DNA from: Rutstroemia sp. NJR-2017a BVV2
Lineage: Eukaryota; Ascomycota; Leotiomycetes; Helotiales; Rutstroemiaceae
Direction of reading: 5' to 3'
DNA: 64,000 bases
Assembly: GCA_002946415.1 (NCBI GenBank)
Contig: NJPS01000051.1
Location: forward strand, 918,001 to 982,000
Shown here: positions 52,011-63,759 of the stretch, in pieces
Position numbering within the stretch: position 1 is the first letter of the stretch
How the letters are laid out: each line of letters begins with the position of its first letter
Made by a program: the position numbers and the translations under genes
The notes under the pieces: model-generated
Told to the model about the DNA's origin: nothing
Seen by the model: the letters and a program-made list of their open reading frames with translations, nothing else
Database searches by the model: none

Positions 52011-55000
52011 ACTGCGGGGTAGGTATCGCTTGGGACAGGAGCAACTCTTCGTTAGGGATTGCCGAGTGTACGAACATCGTGTTGGGAACGAATGCATTGG
52101 GAGAGGCGTTTTACAAACCATTGCCGGTTGGTGCAGTTGGTGCAGTTGGTGCAAGTGTATATCATCACTTCTACATACCAAAGGACATATCCAAACGCAG
52201 ATCCGCAAGTGTTGAGTCGTGTTGCATTTGCATGTGATTGATATGCATGACACGGTGAGAATAAATGCAGACTCCTGATCCTGAGGCCTAGATAGAGTTT
52301 GAAGTACCTAAATGCTCGCCCGCTGGACAGGGTCAATAGAAAGCAGTATCGAGCTGGTCAAAGAATGCCACTGAGAACTTGGGACAAGAGTTATGGCGTA
52401 GCTTTCACGTGCTGACGTGATTTGGTGATAGATGAGGTGAGAGCCAGATGCGAAGTGTAAAAGTAAGAAGCATAATTCCTGAAGTTGCCTTATCGGCATA
52501 CAGACAGCCATGTCCCGTAACGCTGGTGGCGAATATAAAAGTGTTAACTTACTTTCGTAGAAATTGGCAGTGGGTAACAGTGGGTTGTTTTTGGTCGTTT
52601 GCTGCGGGTGTGTGGGTTGTTGTGTGGCAAAAAGGACGGGCAGCAGCGAAAGATAACCGAGCAGTACTTGGAGTGTATCAGGGGCATTTCGAACCAATTG
52701 TCCAAGCTCTACTTAGTATAATGACAGTTGATCCGACATTCCAAATCCTTCAGTTTGTTTTGCAAATCAGGTACCACGATCTACTGTGTCGGGCCTGTCA
52801 ACCTTGAATCTCCAAGCACATGCCAGTGTCACCTTAGCATTATGTTCAGCCAGAGATACACCGAGGCAGAGGCCTTGGATAAAATGGATGAATTTATCGT
52901 CGAACACAGGTGGACGTGAACAAGAGCGTGTTGTCGAATCAACCCTGCAGCGATCCTTGGCTGGGAACCGGAACCCCAACAAAATGGTGAAAAATGAGAA
53001 TTGTTGGGGAAGAACTGTCGCTTAGCTATATTCACTGGGCATAGCGCATCTGCTATTTCGACCCTTTTTGCAGTTCACCCTTTTCCATGTTTTGCATGAG
53101 AAATCTACAGGGGCGCAATCCAGGTCGGCGTTTTGATTGGTTGGCCGGGACATCACCCATCTGCGAAAGATCTTTGGGCAACAGCAAACCTTCGAGCCTC
53201 CGTTGGGTGACAGGCTCGCCGGCCATGTTTTTCACTCCTTCTAGAATGACACCTTATTTCCTTCTGGCCGGCTCGGCTGGGCAAGTTTAGATGGAAGCTT
53301 ACTTCGCGTCGCCGACCAATTTCCATGTGAAAATGGTGCTTCCGAGTAAGTAGTTGATAAAAAATAGATGACGACGGAAGCGCCTTATTTTCAGAGTTTA
53401 TCGCGCATACCGTTCCACAGATAGAGATAGATCACCCGGAATGTAGGTAAAACAGCTCAGTGCATTTTGGCGTGCACTTAGGGCTTCACGCGCACAAGCT
53501 GAAAATCTTAGAGGGCTGTACCGTGGACCGTGAGACCTGAGTGTGCAGCATGTTGTGACATCTCTGCCAGCCGAGCCAGTGAGTGAATTTCTTGAATTTC
53601 TCCGGAGCTGGTTTTTGGCGGTGAGATGTTGTCGTGTTCGTCCCCACAGATTAAGCCCAGTAGCCGTAGCAAAGTACTTAATAGCAACAGTGCATTTGAG
53701 ACATGAAACCCGAGTCGCTAGGGCTTCTCCACGAAAGGACCGGGAGATGGTGGGTGGCGTGAGCTTCCAAATCTGGCGGGCTTTCCGTTATCGTCGAAAT
53801 CATGAGGGGGAGCACACAGACGAGGGGAAACGTTGGTGCTGGTGATGGTGATGGCGATGGGGATGGTGGTTCAGAAAGTCATATGATAATCAGTTCGCTC
53901 ACGGCAACGGGATTCCTCCCGTCAGAGAGATGACCGGAATGTGCTCCCCACATACGCCCACATACGCCTACATCCTTACCTAATTGTGAGGCGTAGATAA
54001 TCATGATAAGATCTTCATCTCCTTGCGTGGTGGATTTTTCTTAACCCATTTATCGACCTATCAAGATGGCCGTAAAGTGTTCTCATGTTTAAATAGGAGG
54101 TCCCCTCAATTTTTGAGCCCCTCATCACTCTAATTCTATCCCACCCGAATTCAACCTGCCTTTATGTGGGACTTTCGAACACGATCTTCCTTGCCAGCAT
54201 GGCTAACACTTGTCCTTGTACCAGAGTTTTCGAGGTTGGGGATGTGATGCGAACAAGTTTGAAACGGCTGGATCGTGCAAGGCGAGAACTTGACACTTCA
54301 CACGGCGAAGGCGAAGGGCCAGACGTAAAATGGAAGCCACAGTCAGAAAATGCCAAACATTGAATCGCTGGTGGCACGGTATGCAACGTACACTTTAGGG
54401 AAATGCGCCGTATGCTTGTGGATGTTGGCTGGTTCCCGCCCGTAGTAGATGTGCAATGCCAATGTCCATCTCCTAGATATTTTCTAGTCAGCACCTGCAC
54501 ATGCATTTTTTGGGTAGCTGCTCCAGCTACCTACCTTGCCTAGCCATTTTTTGAGTGGCTCGTGTGGTCCCTGGTACCTTTCGTCCTTGAAATCTTTCCC
54601 GTACATGGTTAATCGATTGGACACTTTGGTCCATTTTGCACCTCCGCAGCGCAGTCTGAAGAGGCAACACAACGGAAGAATAGAAAAACTAGCCGCTAAA
54701 CTCTTTCCTGCTCTTTCCTTTTTTCATTTTAGACTAGGCCAAACATTTATCCCTTCCACTTGTCAAATCCCTCCCTGCCCTCTCTTCCTCATAGAAGTAG
54801 AAAAAGAAGTGCATTCCTCTCATTTCCCTTTTCTTTCCCTTCAGACTTCTTCAGATCCTATTACGGTCCTTTGAAGAGTTCCTTCAACAGCGTGTAAGTT
54901 CATATATACTCTTGTGCTGTGCCATTCAAGCAATTCGAGTCCTGAAAACTGACATTGCCCACAGTTCGTGTCGTTGAGCCTTCTTTTAATTACCCTCCCA

Positions 55001-55132
55001 CCAAATCCTCAACAGTCTTGGCCAACTCACTCCAATACCTCCCCTCACTTGGCTCCGAGTTTTGAAACTATAGATTTCATTAGATTTCCATTCTTTCATC
55101 CCAGAAATCGACCTGCGAAAAATACAACAAAA
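52011..55132. other. Intergenic upstream of the desaturase gene
   Basis: About 3.1 kb. It holds the mL59 3' UTR on the left and the desaturase promoter and leader on the right. A GTTGGTGCA unit repeats three times at about 52128-52155. Open frames are short and without family features. Confidence 0.5.
54894..54964 (+). other. Probable 5' UTR intron of the desaturase gene
   Basis: GTAAGT at 54894, a CTGAC branch and an ACAG acceptor at 54964 define a 71-nt intron, placed after a pyrimidine-rich promoter tract and about 170 nt before the ATG. Leader introns are common in strongly expressed fungal lipid genes. Confidence 0.6.
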
Positions 55133-56623
55133 ATGGCCTCCACTGCCATCCCACCACAACGTACCGTCCTCAAACGGACAATCACCTCCACCACAGCCGA
55201 ATCGTCTCCGTCAACAGCTGCTGGATCTCCCTCTGATACCCCCAGACAATCACCCTCTTCTACCTCTCTCTCTTCCATGTCATCATTGGATGATATCAAA
55301 GAGCCTGCTCAAAACTTTGGAAAACTCATCGACACTTATGGAAACGAATTCCAGGTCCCAGATTACACTGTCAACGATATTCGCAATGCTATCCCAAAGC
55401 ACTGCTACGAACGATCTGGTGTCAGAGGTTTGGCTTACGTAGCTCGCGATATTGCCAGTTTGGCTACCACTTTCTTCCTCTTCAACAAGTACCTTACACC
55501 AGAGAATGTACCTTCGACCCCACTTCGCGCTGCTCTGTGGGCTGTTTACACTGTCGTTCAGGGACTGTTTGGTACCGGTCTCTGGGTTCTTGCTCACGAG
55601 TGTGGTCACCAATCTTTCTCCCCTTCCAAGGTTTTGAATGACACCACTGGTTGGATCTGTCACTCTGCCCTTCTTGTTCCATACTTCTCCTGGAAAATCT
55701 CCCACGGCAAGCATCACAAGGCAACTGGTAACATGGAGCGTGATATGGTTTTCGTTCCCAAGACTCGTGATGAATATTCTTCTCGTATCGGAAAATTGGC
55801 TCACGAACTCAACGAGCTCACCGAAGAAACCCCAATTGCAACCCTCATCCACTCTGTCGGCCAACAACTTTTCGGCTGGCCCCTGTATCTTTTCATGAAT
55901 GTCACCGGTCACAACAACCACGAACGTCAACCTGAAGGCCGTGGAAAGGGCAAGGTCAACAGCTTCTGGACTGTCAGCCACTTCAACCCATCTAGTCCTT
56001 TGTACGAAGCTAAGGACGCCAAACTGATCTTGTTGAGCGATCTCGGTCTTGCTATCACGATCACCGCTCTTACTATGCTCGTCAAGACTTACGGATTTTA
56101 CAACATGGCTATTTGGTACTTCATTCCTTACCTCTGGGTTAACCACTGGCTCGGTAAGCTTTCTCCGCATGCTTCAAATTGTGATTTTTGACTAACAAGA
56201 TTTCTAGTTGCTATCACTTACCTTCAACACACTGACCCAACTCTTCCTCACTACAGTGGTGAGAGCTGGAACTACGTTCGTGGTGCCGCCGCTACTATCG
56301 ACCGTGAATTCGGATTTGTTGGCCGCACTCTTCTCCACGGTATCATCGAGACCCACGTTCTTCATCATTACGTCAGCACCATCCCCTTCTACCACGCCGA
56401 CGAAGCTACCGAGGCCATCAAGCCAGTCATGGGTCGTCACTACCGTTCTGATGTTCGTGGAGGATCTCTCGGATTCTTGAAGAGCATGTGGACCAGTGCT
56501 CGCTGGTGCCAATGGGTTGAGCCCTCTGAGGGTGCTGTTGGTGAAGGCAAGGGCGTTTTCTTCTTCCGCAACCGTAACGGATTGGGCACCAAGCCCTCGG
56601 AGTTGAAGGCTGTAAAGGCTTAG
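55133..56623 (+). CDS. FAD2: Delta-12 (oleate) fatty acid desaturase, 478 aa
   Basis: Exons are 55133-56153 and 56208-56623 (1437 nt). The enzyme converts oleoyl to linoleoyl chains in the endoplasmic reticulum using cytochrome b5. It has the three di-iron histidine boxes HECGH (155-159), HGKHH (191-195) and HVLHH (390-394), plus QHTDPTLPHY at 347-356, and four to six hydrophobic segments between them. A Ser/Thr-rich cytosolic N-terminus of about 60 residues precedes the core. The pattern fits the fungal delta-12 group; a delta-15/omega-3 paralogue is less likely but only phylogeny or assay could exclude it. The frame is open upstream to 54968 but without an ATG, so 55133 (ACAAAAATGG) is chosen. 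A leader intron is likely. It converges on palF. Confidence 0.93.
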
Positions 56624-57755
56624 ATGGATGGTTAAACGGATAGAGTCATAGACGAAGTGCTCGTATAACTCTTATTCTGGGGAGTTTTAAGACGAAGAAA
56701 AAAGAAAAAGTGTAATGGCTTTGTGGGCTGGCTGGTCTTTCTTCTGTGTGGTTTTAGGGATGGCATAGGGTGGGATTTTCACGAATGGTGTTTTGGCGCG
56801 ACAGTGTAAACGATTAGCAAAAAGAATTAGATTCATGATGGGTGGAGAAAGAGAAATTTTGAAATTTTCAAATTTGCATGTTCCTTATAATACAGCTACT
56901 GACGTAAACCTGCCTGTACTGTACATTGAAATAGTGATTGTTCGTGGTGGGTAAGGGCGATGATACTACTAAATCAAGCGCAATGTTGTCATTCTTTTGA
57001 CCCATGCAATAACACAGCTCTTGGTGATCTTCTGAAGCACGCAACTTACTTGTGCATTGCAAGCAAGATCATTGCGTTGGGCTGTTTTTGGTGAGTCTTA
57101 CTGAATGTTTGAGTAGTGGTTTGGGTGGTCAAGTGCTTGGTGATGTGAGGCGTCCTAGGTGAGCATGTGCATATATGGACTTGTCCTTGTACTTATGTTA
57201 TGGAGATAGGCTGGTGGGTGAGCAGAGTAAACTGGTTGATGTGGCGATGTGGTGTTTTAGGAAACATAATATAGCATATTTTCAGATTCGATTTCAGGGC
57301 CGTGTAGATGGATGGGTGTGGAGAGAGGTGAGTGGGTGGTTAATGAAGTATTGCTTGCACCCATATTCCCCCCCCCCACCTCTCATATACCCACACATAG
57401 TCGGTAGATGGACGACAATCCTTTCAGTGGAGCAGATATATATATAGCTCCAATCCCCCGAGGAAAAGCCCCGGACTATCTCAGGGAACCAACTGTCCTG
57501 TATCTTTCTTCAGCTCAGGGTGTAGATAGTAGGTCGTTGAATCCGCTCTCCTTCCAACTCAACTCACCAGGACATATATACATGCATTCACACGAGACAA
57601 GACAGACCAGCAGACAGACAAACACAAAATGATAAGACGATACCATCATCCATTATTCATTTATTAACTATAAACCCCACCCTATATTCATCTCCTTCTA
57701 TATCTCTCTCCCCATCTCATCTCAACCAGCACCCTATCCATCCCCATCCCCATCC
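56624..57755. other. Intergenic between convergent FAD2 and palF
   Basis: About 1.1 kb with two 3' UTRs. A C-run and TA-rich stretches occur around 57368-57450. No gene seen. Confidence 0.55.
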
Positions 57756-60337
57756 CTACCTCTCATACCTCGGCGGCAAACTCTCATGCCCCTGTCCCTG
57801 CCCCAAACCATGCACATCCCGATGCGCATACCCACCCCCATACTCCTCATCCTCATCCAACACCGGCGCACTCGGGCCCGCAAACCCCATCCCAGCAGCC
57901 CCCGCCCCCTGTCTACTACTTTCCCCCTCCTCCTCCGTATCCGGGAACTCCGACGGGGCGCTCGCTTCCGCTAACAGGCGCTGCCGCTCCAGTTCCTGTT
58001 TATCGTCTGTTGGGTTACGTGACACGTGAGGCGTGAGGTCATCGAGTGAGGGGGCGGAGGGACCCTCGTCATCGATTGAGGGAGGGGGTGGGTGAGCAGG
58101 TTGAGGATGATATAGTTGGGTGTCGGGATGTGGAGGGTGAAATGTTAACGGTCGATGACTACTACTAATACTCGGTGGTAAGTCATCGGCGGTGTAGAGA
58201 TCGTCTGATGCTGAGTCATGGGGTGCAGGAGGCGCTGATGGCGCAACGTTTCCTGCGGCTGATGATGATGATGCTGATGCTTCTCCGAAATTGGGGGGCT
58301 GGCTGGGAAGAAGTCTTTGCTCGGCACGCCGCATGCGTTCTTTTTCGCTAAGGCCTTCCTCGGCTTCGATTTGTGGTGGTGGTATGTATATTTGCGTGTG
58401 AGACGGTGGTGGGTATCTAGCGTATTCATTGGGGGATTCGTGGTGTTGGTTATGTTCAGATTCGGTAGGATAATGATTATGATATGACCCCTCGTAATTT
58501 GGATCGTATTCCGGATAAGGATGATTTGGATAGTCGTTAGGTTGGCGGTGTATATACTCGTGATCAAATGGTTCTTCGTGTATAGCATCATGCGCAAGAT
58601 TCGGTGTAACAGGTCTCGAATTTGACATATCATTCGCTCGTCCTCCCGTTTGCCTTGCCTTATTTCGAGCACTGTCAATTGTTCCAACAATGACTTCAAA
58701 GACACATGCAACCACACTCTTCTCTCTCCGGATGTGGTCGGTGTCAACAATACTTCCCCCAAATGCAGCTAGCATATTGGCATTACCGTCAGCTCTGTTG
58801 CTGGTGGTGCCATAACTGGTAGGTAGAGCAACAGTGCCAACTCTTGGTACGTGACGCTGCTGTCCGGCTAGTTTGCCTCCTAGATCAACAACAACCTCAA
58901 CTTGATATTTGAAAGTTATCATCTGGCCGGGTACACCACTTATTGTGGGGAAGCAATCTTCTGGAACTCTAACCGATGCTGTGACATGAGCTTGCAGCGT
59001 GGTGGGATCAACGATAAGCGGAGTAAAGGTTTGTGAGAGGTCTTTCCGAAAAACACTGGTCGAGCCCGCAGAACTCAATGACAGACCGCCTAGACCAGTC
59101 TTCGACTTCGGATAATATTCTTCATGCTTTATCCTCTCAGCCTCTTTCCCTTTCAGGTCCTTGAACAACGATAACGGGGGCGCCGAGTCTATTCGGCCTT
59201 GTCTGTACAATGTGATAATGATTCCGTGCATGCTCTTAATCGCTTTAGTATGCTGTATGCTAATTTTCAGCGGAAGGTAATCCCCTGGCAAACATCCAGA
59301 CTTCAACAACTCGATCGTCGCGGTAATCGTTTTATCTTCCACTGAATTGCTGCTATTCCCTTGACTATCCCGAGCTGATCTCGCCGATGATGGAACCGGC
59401 CCTAACCGGAAGCTGAGACCTGTACTACTACTGACTGTGCTATCCGCGCTGAAGTTGCTTTGAACATCGCTCTGAGCTGGGCTTCGCGGTTGTGTTTGAT
59501 GGTCCAATATTTCCACTTGACTAGCTGCACTTTCCTCCAACTGTGGCGATCCCAATGTTCCCGTCGCATCGCTTCCTGCCGGTGTCTCTGTGTTGTCACG
59601 CGATGATATGCTCTCCTTCGGTTTAACCGATCTCTTCCTCTTCGCGCGTTTCGATATAGGCTCCAGGGATATCGTTCGCGGCCGCGGCGGAGCCATGGGG
59701 CCAATGTCCACCCTTTCCACAAGCTGAACTTTCTTGTCGCATGTCGATGTCGCGGCTATAGATGTAGGTCGTGTGATGGTCGAAGAGATCTGGTAGGAAA
59801 TCGTTCCTCTCTCAAACTATCCCGGTCGATTAGTAAATGGCGCATATGGGGGCCCGACGGTAGTGTGCCTACATCAACGCTCGTAGGAATTCCCTTACTG
59901 GGAAACTCCAGCTCGAAATTGAACTCATATATCCCTGCATCTAGTCTCCCCTCGCCGCACAGTGTGACTTCATCCTGAAATAGTGAACAGTAGCCATTGC
60001 CAAAGTATTGCGATTTCATGGGATTGCTGGAGGCGAACTGGCCGGTGTCGGGTAGCGGTTCGTTGGCGCCATTCGCATGTCTGTACACATGCACGAATCC
60101 GTGTAGACAGACGGTAAGATGAGTAATTCTTATTGGCTTGACCACAGTGAGTACAACAGAACCTTTGACCAGGTCTCCTGGCGAATACTGGCGATGCGGC
60201 TCGAGGGGTCGAATGTGGAAGTCGGTCAGGTTTCGCGTACGGGACTTTAATGGCGAGGTTAATCTGGAGAACAGCGAGCGAGTCGTCGAACCGGCTGCCG
60301 GCGACGACGAGGCGGTTGTGGTGGCATAGGCGCACAT
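57756..60337 (-). CDS. palF: pH-response arrestin PalF/Rim8, 841 aa
   Basis: Exons on the minus strand are 59873-60337 and 57756-59816 (2526 nt), joined in phase 0 at TSVD-FERGTISYQ. PalF is the arrestin that binds the plasma-membrane pH sensor PalH, is ubiquitinated at alkaline pH and recruits ESCRT to trigger PacC/Rim101 cleavage. The arrestin N domain includes DFHIRPLEPHRQYSPGDLVKG, SLFQDEVTLCGEGRL and FNFELEFPSKGIP. A palF-type linker (PRTISLEPISKR) leads to the C domain: ITATIELLKSGCLPGDYLPL, MHGIIITLYRQGRID, VFRKDLSQTF and EDCFPTISGVPGQMI. The rest is disordered, rich in His, Pro and Ser, and ends PPRYER, a PPxY motif that could bind Rsp5-type ligases. The family assignment rests on the whole domain pattern. 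Two PacC-type sites lie just upstream. Confidence 0.92.
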
Positions 60338-60368
60338 GCTAGGTTAAAAGATATGATATGTCTGCGAT

Positions 60369-60395
60369 GCCAAGTCCTCGATCGTGTCTGCCAAG
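60369..60395 (+). promoter_or_regulatory. Two PacC/Rim101-type sites upstream of palF
   Basis: GCCAAG occurs at 60369-60374 and 60390-60395, 32 and 53 bp before the palF ATG on the opposite strand. The PacC consensus is GCCARG. In yeast, RIM8 is a direct repression target of Rim101, so feedback control is plausible. A six-base motif also occurs by chance, so binding is unproven. Confidence 0.45.
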
Positions 60396-60590
60396 TACTG
60401 GGAAGTTGGTTGACGGCAAGTCGCACGCAGAGTATTGGCAGAAAAAGTAAATTCCAGGGCGAGTGCGGGGACGTGGTGACTAAAATAAAAGACGAATGCC
60501 AATGCTATGGTGTTATAGCACGACGCATTTGCAACGGCATTGCAGGGTTTGGGCGAAGCAAATTGAGTACTTTCGTAAGAGGGCCGGGGG

Positions 60591-60725
60591 TTGTTTGCGG
60601 TATGGGGGATGGGGATGAGGATGGGTGGTTTGGGGAGATTGGGAGTATGGGGGGTATGGGAGTATGGGAAGATGGGAATATGGGAGAAGGGGAGAAGGGG
60701 AGAAGGGAGTATGGGTCTGGGAGTA
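60591..60725 (+). repeat. G-rich GGGAGTATG-type imperfect minisatellite
   Basis: Imperfect units GGGAGTAT, GGGAATAT, GGGAAGAT and GGGGAGAA follow one another on the plus strand, about 250-390 bp upstream of the palF start. Numerous GGG runs could form G-quadruplexes; on the palF sense strand it is a pyrimidine tract. Confidence 0.75.
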
Positions 60726-61074
60726 TGTACGGAAGGAAGTAGTAATGTTAAGACCAAAACTGGCGTGGAGACTCGTGCAGACTCGTGGAGACTTTAGTTT
60801 ACCCAAGAGGTAAAGGGTAATGGGCCTCCGTTACCTAGTCGTGCGGCTAGTATATAAGTATGTAGTGTGTAGCATGTGGTATGTACTGAGTACCGGTATG
60901 ATTACATGATGATTGTCTGATTGTATGATTATGTCGGGTAGAGATAGATACTTCGCTTCTTGCAGCCAAAACCAGCGGCGCGGTGGATCTGACTAGGGAC
61001 TCGTCTCTATTCGGGGCACCGATGCAAAAAGGCTTGTTCGGAACGGATGGTCTTGACTCTTTGGGGTGGATGAG

Positions 61075-61148
61075 GGGTGATGGGTGGTGATGGGTGGTGA
61101 TGGGTGGTGATGGGTGGTGCTGGGTGGTGCTGGGTGGTGGGTGGTGCT
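61075..61148 (+). repeat. 10-bp tandem repeat TGGGTGGTGA/C
   Basis: From 61081 three TGGGTGGTGA units, then two TGGGTGGTGC, one TGGGTGGTGG and a partial unit. GG and GGG runs recur regularly. Confidence 0.9.
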
Positions 61149-61544
61149 CCTGCTGCTTGGGTTTGGACATGAAGTCTTGGGCTGGGGTGGATGGTTGATT
61201 CGATCGAAGGGTATACGCGCCATATGATTGATGGGATAGCAGTTTTTCCTTTCCAGCAATGCCCGGCCTCATCGACGTCCGTCTGAGTAGGAGGATGTGT
61301 AAGACAGAGACAGTAGCTGCTGCTTAATCCAATGTCTGACAGATGCCAAAGACTAGAAATGGAGCTTTCTTTCCAGAAGATACCCTTGCTAGAGAAGCAG
61401 GACACTGTGTAGCGGAACCCGACTTCGACTGAGAAAAATGGAGCACACAGTAAGATAAATGTCTGAATGTTAAACTCGGCCAGGGGTGCGCAACGTCTCC
61501 ACAGGGATCATCCAATAGAGGACGTTTGGTGGCTTGCAAATCAT

Positions 61545-61579
61545 CCAGTCGAACCAGTCGAGCCAGTCGAGCCAGTCAC
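61545..61579. repeat. 9-bp tandem repeat CCAGTCGAG
   Basis: Units CCAGTCGAA, CCAGTCGAG, CCAGTCGAG and the partial CCAGTCAC. Confidence 0.85.
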
Positions 61580-63759
61580 AGTGTGAGGTCAAGGTGTTGC
61601 CTTGCGCGTTGCAGAAAGCTTAGAAAGGATCCTCCATAGCGTCACTGCTTAAGCAGCAAAAAAGAAATGAAAATCACGTATGGACGATGCCGACGCCGCT
61701 TCTCTTAAGGCTGAGAGGAATATTTACGTTTTTCGAAGCTGTGAAGGAATACCCTATTTCTCTTCATGGTAGGCACGAAGATACAACAGTGGGTGAAATA
61801 ACTTGTCCTAGAAGTAGCCGAAGACTTGACCCTTCCTTCCCGTCCCCTCCTCTCCTCTCCCCTCCCCTCCTCTTCACCTATCTCATCCACCCACACATCA
61901 ATATATTCACAGGCTCGGATCAAAGGCATCTGACGGATTACACCGGATAGACATGACCGTATGCACGCGCAGCTGAATCAGAACAGCTAGCTGAAAGATC
62001 TGATCTATCTACCAACCTTCCGGAATCCATCATCCATTCATGGAGTCATCATCTCGTATATCCATCGGGAGACCTACCTCTCTGGTACATCCGACGGCAT
62101 GCCTACCCAACTGCACAAAGCACGTACGGGATGGCTGGATTACGGGTAAGCTAGGGAAGGGAAGGATTTGTTGGATGACATCGGGTAGCAAAGAAGCATA
62201 ATATTACTACAAGCCAGGGAGCTAACAATCTGGTGAGATGCAAATGGATATGCAAATGCAGTCTTGTATAAGCCGCGGTTGCACAGTGGCAGGCAGATCA
62301 CATTCATTCAGAGACCCAGGCACTCGGCGGGCAGCAGAGAAAGAGTTATATTATTTCTTCCTTCGCTCACCGATCCTTCCAATCACCAAGTGTGACGGCC
62401 TCTCTCGAAGCGAACATAGCATACATACAATACATACATACATACATGAAGCGCAGCCAGTGCTACAACAGCACATCCCACCGCAACCTACATACACCAT
62501 CTAGCCATACCTTCGTACTTGCACCAAAGACATTCAGATGTGAGGTAAGAGGGTGACATGAATGACACTCTGCCCTACTACATTCCTGATCTTCACCACA
62601 TGGAAGACCGCCCAGATGTCGTTGAGACGCCATGATTTGCTCAGTGCACTGAGCCATTACTGACTCGCGTTTTGCAGAATATGCGCTCATCCAGAAACAG
62701 TAAAGGGCATGTGTCTGTGAGGAACGGCATGGGATTGCATAGTCTGATATGATTTTGCGATGTGCTAAGGTATATACCGTGCTGTATTACCTGCCTGCGT
62801 AAAATCCTAGGAGAAAGGGCCGGGAAAGAAACTGTTCCGGCAATACTGCTATTCCCCTTCCTGCATCTTTGCCTCTTTCCTACTACCTCTTTACCTAAGT
62901 TGATTGAAGCTCGTGTCGCATTATTCGTCGGCGTGTAACTGTATGTAGACATCTCAATCCCTCCCCACTGTCCCAAAGAGCATAAAATGATCGGTGCGGG
63001 GTAAAAATGACCACTTCAACCCTTTCCTCCCGAAATACAGCCAGCAGACATTCGTCATATACTTACTTTATGTACGTTTCCGCCGACTGCAGGACGGTAG
63101 CACATATACGTGAGCACAAGACCACACAAGATATCAGAGCATGGAGTTCCAGAGATCCCATAGATGAGGCTGGGATGCGAAAAAGCTTGTCTTTTCGTCT
63201 TTTTCTCTTCCTCCCACCTTTTTTTTCCCCGGCTTGGATCTCGGGGAGAAGGGGACGGGGAAAGAGAAAGAAATGCTAGACGGGAATCCTGGCATGTTTG
63301 GATCGGTTTTTGTCACACAGAAATAATTTTGTTTCATCATGGTGTCAGCGTTTGCAGTAGGTTCAGCCGGTTCCATGTCATGGGCTTATGGTTGAGATCA
63401 AGCGGGTCAAGCCGATCCGAATCTTCGAAAGAAAAAGCATCTGTGAAAGATTGATTCGGATAGTTCTTTTTTTGGTATCTTTGTTGTTTCTATTCTCCTA
63501 AGAGTTTGATCTTCCGCTCGGTGCTTGTGTCCATCTGGGCAACGGCTGAGACTTGTCAGTGTTGTCACTGTAACATTAAACATTGCTATTTATATCTCCT
63601 TAGGTAAGAAGACAGAATCTGTACTGTACCTGCCCAGGTTTACTTTAGGGTACGTTCGTACTTCGTACAGTCCATCGCAAGCAAATCAAATTCGAAAGCC
63701 CGCTGCGGCCCCCACAATAGCCACGCAAGCCAAGAGAGCTTCTTCGCATCCCCGATCCA

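Larger units (their letters stand above)
60338..63759. other. Intergenic between palF and the MND1-like gene
   Basis: About 3.4 kb. The left 500 bp should be the palF promoter and leader, with G-rich repeats on the plus strand. Further right are small repeats at 61081, 61545 and a CATA run near 62416-62448. No coding frame with family features. Confidence 0.5.

Noticed and set aside
52128..52155. GTTGGTGCA triple repeat as part of the mL59 coding region
   Set aside because: The spliced mL59 frame ends at 52010 with the conserved GRGWKKWPK, so the repeat is downstream.
54968..55132. N-terminal extension of the desaturase
   Set aside because: The extension has no ATG and overlaps the region just after a likely leader intron.
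55283..56170. A 295-codon open frame antisense to FAD2
   Set aside because: It mirrors the codon bias of the desaturase coding strand and has no family features; the sense gene has all three histidine boxes.
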